Below, one piece after another: positions 41,401 through 50,405 of a stretch of DNA of 60,000 bases; position 1 is the first letter of the stretch, and every line of letters begins with the position of its first letter. The position numbers and the translations under genes are program-made. The stretch lies in NCBI GenBank assembly GCA_030141605.1, contig JAQGDQ010000434.1, positions 64,001-124,000 on the forward strand, read 5' to 3'. The notes below the pieces were generated by a model. It saw only the letters and a list, made by a program, of their open reading frames with translations. It made no database searches and was not told the DNA's origin. The DNA comes from Tubiluchus corallicola (Eukaryota; Priapulida; Priapulimorpha; Priapulimorphida; Tubiluchidae).

Positions 41401-44400
41401 GTGCAGGTTATTTCAATTATTACAGTAAACAGGAAGGTTAAGGGATTTTCCCACTGACTCCAAGACTACACGAAAAAGCTCGTAAAACCAAAATCCCTAG
41501 ATTCACTGCAGGTATGAGTAGAACACATATGATCTTTCCTGTAGGAGTGATGAGTGACCCTTTCTTATAAACAGGTCTGTAACAGCTTCACTCTTGCTTG
41601 TCGGGTGTTTGCAGATCTCTAGTAAGTTGACTTTGTAGTCTGTAGTATGGCAATGTCCAGCACTCAGTGGCAAAGCGGCCAAGCCGACAGTTGTGGCAGA
41701 ACCGATATCTAACTGTTTGACAAGAGTTACTAATCCACACAATATGATCAAAATTTATGCAGGATTATGACGTCATTGTCGCCATCGTCATTGTTACTGC
41801 TTTCGCATTAATACTGCAATTTACATTTTTTGGCTAATTTAAGATGACTATAAAGGCCACAAGATACATTTTTTATGTTTTAGTTTGATGACTTTATAAA
41901 CTTAAAACCAAATTAGACACCGTCAAACTTGTTTGAAATTTTTGTCTTGATATAAGCGAATAAATGTTAAAAACTTTAGATTACATTTGCTATTAAACTA
42001 AATACGTGTAATGAAATTTTATGGGAACTCGCGGTCCAGGTTCGGAGCCCGGCAACCGCAAAATGGAATCCTGAATTCTCTAGCAACTATTGGTATTTGT
42101 TTATTCCAAGGTACTGATGTCTATACTGCCTACATTGTCCTGAGGAATCCCGGAAGTGTAGATGAAAATGTGAAGTAGCAATAAAAAAGCTGAAGCCGAA
42201 ATGAAAATGTGAGATTTTATTTAACCACTAATTATTAATTCTTCATATCTTATAGTACTAACATTTGAATTTCAATACCACGTGAGACTTTTCGTTTCAA
42301 TGTAGACAATCGTTGCTGCAAACAAGCGCGTAATTTCGTAAACGGAAGCTTTCCTACACAAAATGCGTTGAAGCTGTACTATGATTTATCTTTAGTGACG
42401 TCATGATGTCATAGAGCCATTCCTATCGATCGCCATCTGACTGCGCGCTTGCTGTACAGCAAGTCTACGGTCATTTTGCCAAACCCGGCAGTATGAGATA
42501 ACTAAACCGTTGGTGAAAATTGTGGTACAGTACTTAGAGAGAACAAACAGGAAATAAATTATACGCACCTCACTAACAAAGAGAAACCCATTTTCTATGT
42601 ATTTGCATCATGAATAGAGACTACATTCACTTCAAGTCTTATTTATTTATTAATTACGCCATTATTATTAATTGAGCCTACTCTATTGGAAATAGTTGTA
42701 ATCTACTAACAGTAACAACAAGCATTGACGCATGTAACATGATGCCACATAACATAGTGTATGACTAACATGAGTGTTCTATGGCTAGTACGAGTGCTAG
42801 ACTGTAATTCGCTAGTAGCTATTAGTAAGTAATTTTACCGTGATTTTAGTAAGTAGACCTAGTCGACGGCGCCTCCATATACTACTTCTGCTGCTCTCCC
42901 TACTACTATTACTGCTGTTGCTGTTGTTGCCGACGCTGCTGGTGCAGTATCATTACTACTATTACGACTACTACTACCACCACTATTATTACCACTGCCA
43001 CTACTGGCTGTAGGTCAACGGACCACCAGTTAGACGGATGGACAAGGACTACCAGTGGACGTGTTGACAGCAGCTTTAGTAAAATTGCAACTTTGATCTA
43101 TCCTTTTGGGAAAAAGTTTTTGGGAAAGCTTTTAATTTATAAAAACACGTTTTGTAACAGATGGTGCCACGTAAATAACATGCTGCTGCTTACGTGTTAG
43201 AATTCTAAAAAGAAAACAATAACAAGTCATTTGTTGTCATTGGGAAATGTCTTAATGTTTGGGTATTTCTTGTAAGAAAGAATATTACGCTCTCTGTCTC
43301 ATCTTAATTAGTGTTTATCAGGGACAGGTTCTGAAATAATGCACCCTCATCATTGCAATCAAAATTTCATGCAGGTGTGCCACACAGTGCGTACGATTTC
43401 TTTGTTGCATGAACACCTTGGCTCCAAAGGACTGGCGCTTTTTGTCTAATGGTAATTAGCGAAGAACGGCCGGTTAAAGGTAAGACTTTAACGAATAAGG
43501 TCATTCAAAGCAAATGAAAATTATTCTCTTGAAGTGTTTTGTTCAAAATAAAAATGAAATCACTTGCCATGTACACATCAGGATACTATTTCTAAACATG
43601 TTTCGTTAAATAATGTTAAACTTAATATTTTTTATACATCTTAAAATATTTTAAAGATTTAAATTTTATTTTTTTCAAAATTTTTAATGTTCTTTAAAAT
43701 ATAGCACCATCGAATTATCCGATGCATATAAACACTATTCGGCTACATGAGTAGTAAGATACTGAAAAATAAAATAATGCAGACCTTTACAGTTCAACGT
43801 CTTTAAATTGCTAACAAAAATAACTCAATACAAAACAAAATGTATGATTTTTCTTTGACTTTTGCCTGGTGGTCCTTTGTCTTTTCAGGTGAACCTTTGA
43901 CCAGTGATCCTTTGCCCGTAGTACTCCTTTGTCTGGTGTTCTTATGACCGGCGGTCCTTTGACCATCCTACCACTACTACGACTACGACTGCTACCACCA
44001 CTACTACCACTTGCACAACCATTACGACTACCACTACTAGTAGTCTACTACTACAAAGTACTACTACCGGTACTACCACTAACTATTTCCAGTATAGTCT
44101 GAGAGCACAGCTCAAAAATGGGTTTGTTCTGCGAAGTCAGCTTGGTAACCAGTTTTTAACTATATGAGAAGACAGAGTATTCTTTGGTGCTTACTGCCTG
44201 GGTAGTACTGATTTTCAGGTAGAGGTTGTTTTCTTGAAAGGCAAATGTCTATAGATTAAAAAAACTGAGGGCAAGCTTGGAGTGGTAACGTACGCAATAA
44301 AACTAATTACTGTCCGAAGTTTGAGGATGTGAACATGACTGAACAAAATTTATGGGATGAGAAAAATATGAAGTATTATACTTTTATGAAAGTTACGGGC

Positions 44401-47400
44401 TTAATTTCTATGTATAAATGACCAGTCAAAAAATTGGGAATTTTGCGTCTTACATGATTATGTCATTTACGTGCCAGTATGTTAATTAAGTGGGCCATCA
44501 GGCAAAAGGTCGCAAAATTTGAACCCCACTCAACATCTGACTAAAAGTGTAACACCATAGGTACGCGGCCACAGTTAAATTTCACAGGCAAAATAGGCTT
44601 AGGCAGCAGCTACACGTGTCCAAGTTATGTGTATGTCAAGAGGTATGGGGCGTATTTGTAATTGTATGCGGTCAAGGCACAAAAGGAAAGAAACGTTTAC
44701 ACGGTACATTTTGTGATGTTATCTCACGTATATTTATGCTTTAAGAGAAGAAAATTTTACCTAAATTACTCTGAACTTTGAGCTTGCACAGCTAACTCAT
44801 GGTTGCACAGATGGACAATCACGGTAATTATTAAAATGAAATTTTACAAATTTTCGTTTGGAGTTCGATGACCAGGGGTATGAGAAAGCGCCCCATTCAA
44901 TCTAACTGCAGTGAAAATAGGTTTTATACTCACTTTTTTGAAGTAACTTTACAGGTCTTAACTATACACGTTTGCATAAGAAGTAATAATTGTTATATTT
45001 AAAATGGCGCCAAATTGTCAATGGTCCTCTCCAGTGCACACGGGTGCCTAAGTTTATTTGTTGCCGCCCATAAACAGTAACCATGGAAACCAGAGCATTA
45101 CTAGTCGTTTTATAAGATGTGCTGTTGTCACACCTTACTTGCCACATATGCCTAGTAATTTAAAATATAATTTACCACAAGCTGGTTGCCATGGCAATTG
45201 TTTATCTTAGCAGCCACGCTGTCACTGCATTTTTGTGAGCATTTGTTAGAGCCAACTCATGGTTACCATATACGAGTAAAAATAGTAGATTTAAATGTCG
45301 CACAAAAAAAGGCAAATGTCTGGCAAAAAAGGATAACATCTTATCACAAGTAACAGCATATATTATATTTTAATTTATATAAAACCCACAATATTAATCG
45401 ATTATTAATGCATAATATATTATAAGTATCTTTATAATAGTATGAATCACTGTACCACTAACTACAGTAAGCGAGAAATGTACTTTTCCACCACGCCTGT
45501 TTCTTCCATTTAATTTCACTTCGTGGTGGACACTGAACTTATATGAAATTTATTCACTTCGCAAGACCATTGATATGACCAAGACAATTCTGGGACCACT
45601 TATATACAAAAACAATAAAGTATGATAATCTCGCTGTAACATAGGGCTTTAATAAACCTTGTTAGTAAATCTCTTAACGTAAGTGTGAAAGAACTGAAAC
45701 GAGAAATTAAAACTTTCAAACAAAATTCCAGAGATATAAAAAACATGAAACTTAAAGCTTTGTTGAAACGTTTGAAGGAAAATGCATTAGTCACAAGTGA
45801 ACAATGCACACTTCATCACAAAATTTCGGCTTTGTTAGTGAAAGGTATGCAACGAAACAGGTATAGCAATGAAATAATTTATTTTTAGATTAGCTATTTA
45901 TTTTCTGTTTTACCAAAGTAGTTACATCAGCAATATAAATTACTGTTTGCGGGACAGCACCAAATGAACTTAGGCGTCCAATTTACATACACAATAGGAC
46001 TTTTGATGATTTGGCGCCATTTAAAATTTAACAATTATTATTACTGCTTGTGCAAAGTTAAGACCTAAAAAGTCAAAAATAAGTAATTAATGCAAAAAAC
46101 TGCTTTGCCTATATAGATCAGCAATTTCTGTCACCAATGTCCCAATGCCATCACACTCCGAATGAAATTTAGTACAAAGTATCATTTTAATAATTACTGT
46201 GGTTGTCTATAGACATGTGTTGTCACTTTGCTGTGTACTTTATAGTTTTTTAAGGTCAAAGTCTAGGGGAATTTAGGAAATATTTCCATAAAGCATAAAT
46301 ATTTGTGAGAAATCACATCAAAAATATTCCATGTGCAACTCATTTGTTTAGTGACATGATCACATAATTACACACTATACTTCTTGGAATACGCACATAA
46401 CTTGAACATTTGATAGCTGCTGTTTGAGGCGTTCAAATTTGGGACCCTTTGCTGGCCCACTTAATACATAGATCGCAGAACGTCAAGCGGGGTCCTCGAT
46501 TGTTCGATTACTCGATTGTTGGGGGATTCACTCACATGCCCAGCCACATTTGCACTTAAAGCCTGTGCGAAATATACAGCTAAAGCATGTGTTCTTGATT
46601 ATTTTTGCTTTTTTCTTGCCATAAAAGACCTTGTGCAGCCAAAATTCGTTAATAGTAGTGAAGAATGGTGAAGCGTTGTGCTTGAGGCACGTGAAATGTG
46701 TATGTTCGCTATTCAGAAAGATTAGAAGGAGTTCGGCTTACAAGTTTCTCCAACCCAAAGAAGACTTAGACAAGTGTCACGTTTGGGTCAGACCATGCGG
46801 TGCCATGAACACCTCAAACCATTAACAATTAATAAAAATCGTGCTGTCTGCTCAGAGAAGTTTTCCAATGTTTTATTATTACACTGTACTACAATTTATT
46901 ACAAAAATCAACAGGAAATAGCTACAGAAAAAGAATAATGCAAACGCAGGCTGCATAAACGGGGCATTGAAAACAATATAAACGGTTTTATCTATTCTGC
47001 ACCCCCCCCAAAAAAAACGCATCCGCATCCGCATGCTGTATAAACGCCACTTTATTCCACAATGCAACGAGGCATTCCTGTACAATAAACGCCTGAGACA
47101 AGCAACGATGCATTATTATTACACGCAGCTATCAAGAAAGATTAAGATCACTTATTGTCATTGCATCACATGATTTAAATCAAAGCTGAAATAAGTCAGC
47201 AATATAGTATGTTACAATTCATAAATGATGAGAGATGAATTAAAACTATAATAAACTAGAAGAAATCGTGAAAAAGGCACTAATTCTGGCAGCGTTTTTT
47301 CTAAAAGAGAGCAAGACAGCCAATTGTATTAATTTGACTACGCTGAATCTGAAAAACAGTGCACTGCGTGAAAAATTGGCGGAAAAGAGACAAAAACAAA

Positions 47401-48485
47401 ATGGCTGGCAAGTTTTTGCACAAACTATATAAATCAAAAGATAACTCCATAAAATTTACATTAAGAAGTGATTTTGGCATCTATTCCAGGTTAACTAACT
47501 GGACCTAAACAATCCATTTCTGTTACTTTCATAAATGTATCATAAATAGCTTGAACAGTCACCACATTCCAATGGAACGTTGCTGCATCCACAGCTATAG
47601 TCTTTTTTATAGTGTCCACAATGACGACGATGCCTATCAACGCTGATTACTAGAGGCCCATTCTTGGAATATGTCCAACTAGGGAGGTGTAATTATCCAA
47701 CAAAATCAAAATAGAGAAAGCTACAGCACAGGGGTTTTAAAGCAACCTTGGAAACATTTACTACCAGTATGTAAATAGTTTAAAATAAAAAAACATTGAG
47801 ATTAAGTTGTTTTGTAACTATCTACTAGTACCATACCCTACTAGTAATTATATTAGTCACTTCCCCAAGACATTTCTCATACACAATAAGGCAGCTTGAG
47901 GCTCGTAAAATCGTGAGGCCTTGGACAACTGCTACTGCCCAGTGTGCCCAAACCTTATGGCAGCCCTGACCAGGTACATGACTGTGGGTGAAAGGTTAGC
48001 CCACACGAAATAACAAAAACAAAGAAACTGAAAGTACAAGACTGATGTGCACACTGCACTCTCCAGCACCTCGATGTCTGTACTTCAGTAATAATTACAC
48101 GTATAAAAAAAGGATGTTGGTATGTTAACGAAGACAAAGTGATTATTAAATTGATCAGCACCTTGATTAGCTAATACTGAACTGTATGCCTAATCGCCTA
48201 TTCTATACTTTTTAAACTCTGGGCATGTACAGTAGTCTTCTTATTAAAACATTAAACTAAAGATTACCATCGCCCATTACGTAATACGAGTTATGATGTC
48301 ATACTCATAGTCATACTTGTTAATACAACACATGCGACAGATAATATATTTTACCGCAAAACGTCGTTTTCCCTGGTCTCCTCTTCGTGTTGGCGACGCA
48401 ACACATCCTCTATAATTTTTCGTTCCTCATCGGTTAAATGCGAAAGATCAGGCATAGGCGGCAAAGATGGTCCTCTCGCCGACAT
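15632..48485 (-). CDS. RIM: RIM, Rab3-interacting active-zone scaffold (complete, multi-exon)
   Basis: RIM organises the presynaptic active zone: it binds Rab3, Munc13, RIM-BP and calcium channels to dock vesicles and recruit channels. Coding exons in transcript order: 48485-48355, 38611-38419, 34557-32997, then either 32781-32708 or 32503-32298, then 31086-30870, 30544-30421, 30218-30184, 28817-28681, 28158-28025, 26524-26365, 25631-25533, 23753-23621, 21790-21638, 21373-21172, 21036-20937, 19496-19252, 18804-18542, 17924-17774, 17125-16905, 16785-16646, 15859-15632 (TAA). All phases agree. The product is about 1566 residues (about 1610 with the other exon 4), in the usual RIM range. Domain order is Rab-binding helix, zinc finger, charged linker, PDZ, C2A, Ser/Arg linker, C2B. 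The start codon has the MPDLSHLT motif just behind it, as in other RIMs. Further alternative exons may be missed. Confidence 0.95.
17774..23753 (-). CDS. RIM: RIM exons 12-18: Ser/Arg linker between C2A and C2B, with RIM-BP motif
   Basis: Exons 23753-23621, 21790-21638, 21373-21172, 21036-20937, 19496-19252, 18804-18542 and 17924-17774. Conserved islands: GFSDSDISELDY; GSISELNSDIEDFRR; PHSPVP and RSMSPRRDR; RQLPQIP in the 21036-20937 exon, matching the RxLPxxP motif bound by RIM-BP SH3 domains; KRALQMKLRMKMNAYKTT; KRSTVQRSEEVGMPENLRK. The 153-bp exon 21790-21638 has phase 1 at both ends and could be skipped in frame. An apparent longer version of it (to 21882) breaks the frame and was not used. 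Confidence 0.88.
18523..19077. repeat. 19-bp direct repeat, one copy overlapping a RIM splice donor
   Basis: ATTTGGTATAAAACAATAC occurs at 18523-18541 and again at 19059-19077. On the minus strand both read GTATTG followed by a T-rich stretch; the first is the real donor of the intron after exon 18804-18542. The second copy lies in the preceding intron, directly beside the palindrome. Confidence 0.9.
18989..19058. repeat. Perfect 70-bp palindrome in a RIM intron
   Basis: Two 35-base arms with no spacer, centre between 19023 and 19024. The outer half is GC-rich (ATGACCAGGGCCGGCTGAAG) and the inner half is only A and T. It can form a full cruciform or RNA hairpin. A 19-base copy of the sequence at the exon 18542 donor begins at the next base (19059). 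Confidence 0.95.
25533..28158 (-). CDS. RIM: RIM exons 9-11: C2A domain
   Basis: Exons 28158-28025, 26524-26365 and 25631-25533. The order is LRLLYDSVRSQLYVTVICAT, then DLPLKQSNYQPRNPYIKMVL, LPDRRSEKRRTKTM, CEPRWDQTFSFQGI, LTMWDYDKHGINDFLGE and VVLDLANVP...LQWFSLRAH. In the first top loop the usual Asp of a calcium-binding C2 (SDPYVK) is Asn (RNPYIK), as expected for RIM C2A domains, which do not bind calcium. The domain is complete, about 130 residues. Confidence 0.93.
28681..30218 (-). CDS. RIM: RIM exons 7-8: PDZ-C2A linker
   Basis: Exon 7 (30218-30184) is only 35 bp and encodes PIGSELAEHPK. Exon 8 (28817-28681) encodes DDGFQRPRIQEQISLDRR, then PSVTVTSPGARETTMLRPLS and a short run to VQ. 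A PSxxVxSP-type sequence just before C2A is seen in other RIMs. Skipping exon 7 would shift the frame, so it is probably constitutive. The intron between them (28818-30183) shows nothing else recognisable. Confidence 0.85.
30421..31086 (-). CDS. RIM: RIM exons 5-6: PDZ domain
   Basis: Exons 31086-30870 and 30544-30421 encode the PDZ domain: HPVTWQPSADGTKLIGHMIL, then LGLKVVGGKMTESGRLGAF, ITKVKKGSIADTVGHLRPG, DEVLEWNGQSL and YDIIFESKHEPQVELVVQR. This domain binds ELKS and N-type calcium channel tails in known RIMs. The carboxylate-binding loop and strand (LGLKVVGG) are present. The intron between the two exons needs a GC donor to keep the conserved frame. Confidence 0.93.
32298..32503 (-). CDS. 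RIM: RIM exon 4b: long pre-PDZ exon (alternative to 4a)
   Basis: A 206-bp open stretch encoding ELESYDVRRVGSLVEMSE, then KKRIVRFGERE, a Ser/acidic part and SCATLSEEPLK. Acceptor TTGTAG and donor GTAACT. Like exon 4a it accepts phase 1 and ends in phase 0, so it can join exon 3 to the PDZ exon. If placed after 4a it is read out of frame and stops at the third codon. Use as a real exon is inferred from frame and sites. Confidence 0.65.
32708..32781 (-). CDS. RIM: RIM exon 4a: short pre-PDZ exon (alternative)
   Basis: A 74-bp exon encoding DPELWDEPWKRDEILAAKIK and then KFLA. It takes phase 1 from exon 3 and delivers phase 0 to the PDZ exon, which opens with HPVTWQ. Vertebrate RIMs have a Trp-containing segment at the same place. 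Splice sites: CCACAG acceptor, GTGAGC donor. It cannot be combined in frame with exon 4b. Confidence 0.8.
32997..34557 (-). CDS. RIM: RIM exon 3: end of zinc finger and 500-residue charged linker
   Basis: This 1561-bp exon begins TVWSCNLCRKKQQ, giving the last zinc-finger cysteines, then KTGQWYHG, typical of RIM. The rest (about residues 130-628) is low complexity: Ser-rich, then a dense mix of Arg, Asp, Glu and His (RDERYRGRDTDSRRDND and similar), ending CTSCEEGEIESESVSEKG, conserved before the RIM PDZ domain. It is probably disordered. Other frames also look open across the purine-rich stretch; those are shadows. Confidence 0.92.
34558..38418. other. RIM intron 2, no recognised feature
   Basis: AT-rich intron of 3.9 kb on the RIM strand. 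Apart from the TA microsatellite near its start (38352-38402) I see no exon, known transposon end or RNA gene. Short open frames here have no recognisable sequence. Confidence 0.6.
38352..38402. repeat. (TA)n microsatellite
   Basis: About 25 uninterrupted TA units, 17 bases past the donor of the RIM zinc-finger exon. Its length is likely to vary between individuals, and it can form a hairpin in the pre-mRNA near the splice site. Confidence 0.97.
38419..38611 (-). CDS. RIM: RIM exon 2: Rab-binding helix and FYVE-type zinc finger
   Basis: Encodes about residues 45-108. A predicted helix (KLKDEVDTIQKKVAQQ) leads into the zinc finger with CQIC, the family signature TKFADGIGH, CNYC and CARCGG. 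The remaining ligands, CNLC, lie at the start of the next exon. This unit binds Rab3 and Munc13 in known RIMs. Acceptor TTGCAG and donor GTATTA fit the frame. A TA microsatellite starts 17 bases into the following intron. Confidence 0.94.
42030..42059. repeat. T-arm-like short hairpin
   Basis: GCGGT and ACCGC bracket a sequence with a TTCGGAG loop and a near-complementary stem, like the T-arm and B-box of a tRNA. No A-box or acceptor stem is visible. It is probably the end of an old SINE. Confidence 0.3.
42878..43013. repeat. Interrupted CTA/CTG/CCA trinucleotide repeat
   Basis: About 135 bp of mixed trinucleotides (CTA, CTG, TTG, CCA, ATT) in RIM intron 1. A related block lies at 43968-44092. 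Confidence 0.85.
43861..43967. repeat. Degenerate minisatellite, unit like GGTCCTTTGACC
   Basis: Four to five imperfect copies of a 12- to 25-base unit around GGTCCTTTG and ACC. An inverted, weaker version (GGACCACCAG, GGACAAGGACTACCAG) lies at 43018-43065, beside the other trinucleotide block. Confidence 0.7.
43968..44092. repeat. CTA-CCA/CGA trinucleotide repeat
   Basis: Interrupted CTACCA and CTACGA units over 125 bp, starting where the GGTCCTTTG minisatellite ends. It resembles the 42878-43013 block in composition. Confidence 0.85.
44490..46460. mobile_element. TTAA-flanked DNA transposon with arms of over 500 bp
   Basis: Both ends are bounded by TTAA (44486-44489 and 46461-46464), and the termini are inverted: GTGGGCCATCAGGCAAAAGG at left, with TTTGCTGGCCCAC at right. 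Inverted similarity continues inward through about 45080 on the left and back to about 45940 on the right. Shared words include CAAGTTATGTG, TATTTATGCTTTA, GTAATTATTAAAATG, AGGTCTTAACT, AATGGCGCCAAAT and CCTAAGTT. The arms are diverged, so insertion is old. The TTAA target fits piggyBac or Kolobok elements. The centre holds a short coiled-coil remnant. Confidence 0.75.
45685..45840 (+). pseudogene. Coiled-coil remnant of a transposase, inside the TTAA element
   Basis: The frame reads KELKREIKTFKQNSRDIKNM, then KLKALLKRLKENALVTSEQ. This resembles the leucine-rich coiled coil that follows the THAP domain in P-element-like and other THAP transposases. No catalytic domain remains between the arms. 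The assignment is by pattern only; it could be chance from an A-rich stretch. Confidence 0.4.
48355..48485 (-). CDS. RIM: RIM coding exon 1: N-terminal Rab3-binding helix
   Basis: Encodes residues 1-44, starting at ATG 48485-48483. The motif PDLSHLTDEERKII is the conserved start of the RIM Rab-binding region, followed by an acidic and basic helix (RRQHEEETREN). The exon ends in phase 2 before a GTAAAA donor. A 9.7-kb intron separates it from the zinc-finger exon. Confidence 0.92.
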
Positions 48486-49318
48486 GATATAGAGACAAGC
48501 TGATTATCGATCCGAATGGCAGGTTTCAACGAATCCACACTAGCTTTCCAACCAGGAATATTGTCGCACTTAATGCTCCACGCTCGACACCATTTTCTGC
48601 GAAGCATATTCATATGCAATCCAATTTACTCAGCGAGACCTTCGCACATTGTCACTACCTTGCCAGTCCGTATTTCACTCGTCACAAAAATGGCCGACCG
48701 AAGAAGTGAATAACCACAGAAACTGTACATTCATTATGTATGAAAATTAATAATTCATCTACGTTGCTGAGGAATTCGAACCAATTAAAGCACGTCTTGC
48801 TTATGACGTAATTGTTCGGACGGCCAGGATTCTGCGCGGTGCGAGTGATGTTGTAGACGTCATTTCAACAAACGCGTTAGGCAGCACCCGACAATGACTC
48901 GAGGTTAAAACATCGTATGAGCTTGCCGACTCCTTATTGTTCCAGCTAGTATTGGGAGAGTGGTATAAGGCAACAGCAATGACGTTGCCCCATCTGTGTA
49001 CATTCAAATAGGCAAAGTGTCCTTCAACAGTTAAATTTGTATACAAAAAGGCACGTTTAATTCATTTAACAAGCCCAAATTATGTCTTACTAAAACTGTA
49101 AAATTTTGTTTTTTAAATGATTTTATTATTACTTTCGCTTAAAAAATAAACTTAATGTTATCATTGACAATTTATGTGAGTTTAATTTGATGGGCCATAA
49201 GATCTAACTCTCATGAGATATTATTCCATTCGTTCCCTACTCTCATATAGTAAATGAATATTAACGACAGTCGAGCCGTAACCGGTCTAAAAAAAGTTTT
49301 AATCTATGTCTCTAGTTT

Positions 49319-49545
49319 TTGAATGAACAACTAAAGGAAATATTTGAGCAAAATGTTTCCTTTCCTAGTCAGTATTTTACAAACTTCGATGAGCTCTCCG
49401 TGATGTCTTCTCTCTCAGTCATTCTAAATATGAAAGTTTTTGAAACCAAATATTATTCTTGTAGCAGGCTGTTGCGTGATTCCATAAGAATATATCTTTC
49501 CGATAATGGGGATTTCAAAACTGCACACAGTATTCTAGATGAGGT
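49319..49545 (+). other. Orphan exon-like open frame, unknown
   Basis: A frame of about 75 residues beginning LNEQLKEIFEQNVSFPSQYF and running to AHSILDE has balanced composition and no obvious repeat character. A CTCTAG acceptor-like signal lies just before it, and a GAG|GTCTAT donor-like signal at its end. I do not recognise the sequence. It may be an exon of an unseen gene, a gene fragment or chance. Confidence 0.25.
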
Positions 49546-49647
49546 CTATAACCTATGTATAATTTTATTAATTTCAATAAATTGCCGTTGCTGCTGCTGT
49601 AGGCTAACTGTTGCTCCTGCTGTTATTGTTGTTGCTGATGTTGCCTA

Positions 49648-50345
49648 CTAGCTGGGATGAGCAAACGCTACTACAGAAGTCGAATTTGAATTGAACCGAA
49701 TTTTTTGCTTTGAAATTCAAATTGTTTCGATTGCAAAATTTCACATCCGAATCCGGTATTAAATATATTCGAATAAATTTCAAATCAACAATAGAGATAA
49801 TATCAATATAATAATGTGCGCAAAAAACTCAGTTTTCTTTCTGGGATGACGATGTCTCTGCACGTGTGGCATATTGCAGCTGTTTACTACTAAGAATTTT
49901 AACGATTGATCTGCGTAGCTAAAATTTAATAGCTAAATTGAGAATCACAATGAAAGTAGTTTCGCGCACTAGGCACTGTGCAGTCTACCGAATATACATT
50001 TTTTTACTGCTCGATATATTGGAGATGTAGTTGTTGTTTTGCATGTTTTAAATTTACACTTTATCGCACATCTTGCAGTGCAGTACATGTCGTGCATTAA
50101 GTTTCTTCTGATGACTCGTTGAACTTAAAAGGATCCAATTGCTTGCTTCTACATACCTTGCTAACAACGCAAATATTTTCTAAGTTACTATTAAAAATAT
50201 ATACAGCAATGCAGACGACCGCCAACAGTGCCCAACACTGATCCACTAACTCTATGCACTGATAAAATCAACCTTCGCTTAGTTTTGCAGTAGTTCGCAA
50301 AGATCGTGCATATTGCTTCTGTTCTACCGTAAAAACTCAAATTAG
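49648..50345. mobile_element. Degraded hAT-like MITE fragment
   Basis: The left edge, TAGCTGGGATGAGCA, matches the TAGGGGTRAGCA end of the elements at 54269 and 54825, followed by the same TTCGAATT-type sequence. Near 50300 a block with CAAAGATCGTGCATATT matches their interior (CAAAGATCATGCATATTAC). The copy is rearranged and the limits are approximate. Confidence 0.5.
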
Positions 50346-50348
50346 AAT

Positions 50349-50405
50349 TCTGCCTGCCCAATGTCTACAATAGACATGACGGGCGTCTGGTGATGATGAT
50401 CAAAT
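50349..50405. repeat. Short interspersed repeat with CTGCCT...AATGTCT core
   Basis: TCTGCCTGCCCAATGTCT and a GATGATGAT tail. A related copy (CTGCCTTCCTAATGTCT, then AACAACAGGC) lies at 57788-57840. Both contain a small hairpin. They look like the 3' ends of non-LTR elements or SINEs. Confidence 0.4.

Larger units (their letters stand above)
38612..48354. other. RIM intron 1 (9.7 kb) with repeats and transposons
   Basis: Contains no convincing exon. The part at 39060-40210 is richer in G, C and CpG than its surroundings and could hold a promoter or enhancer, but no motif proves this. Further on are trinucleotide islands (42878-44092), a TTAA-flanked transposon (44490-46460) and smaller repeat debris listed separately. 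Confidence 0.6.

Noticed and set aside
41503-41751. 82-residue minus-strand frame in RIM intron 1
   Set aside because: Has plausible composition but no recognised family, no splice support and the wrong context for a RIM exon; possibly transposon debris.
46631-46825. Plus-strand frame with KFLQPKEDLDKCHVWVRPCG near the TTAA element
   Set aside because: Vaguely THAP-like, but it lies outside the element's TTAA boundary and lacks the C2CH signature, so it is not called.
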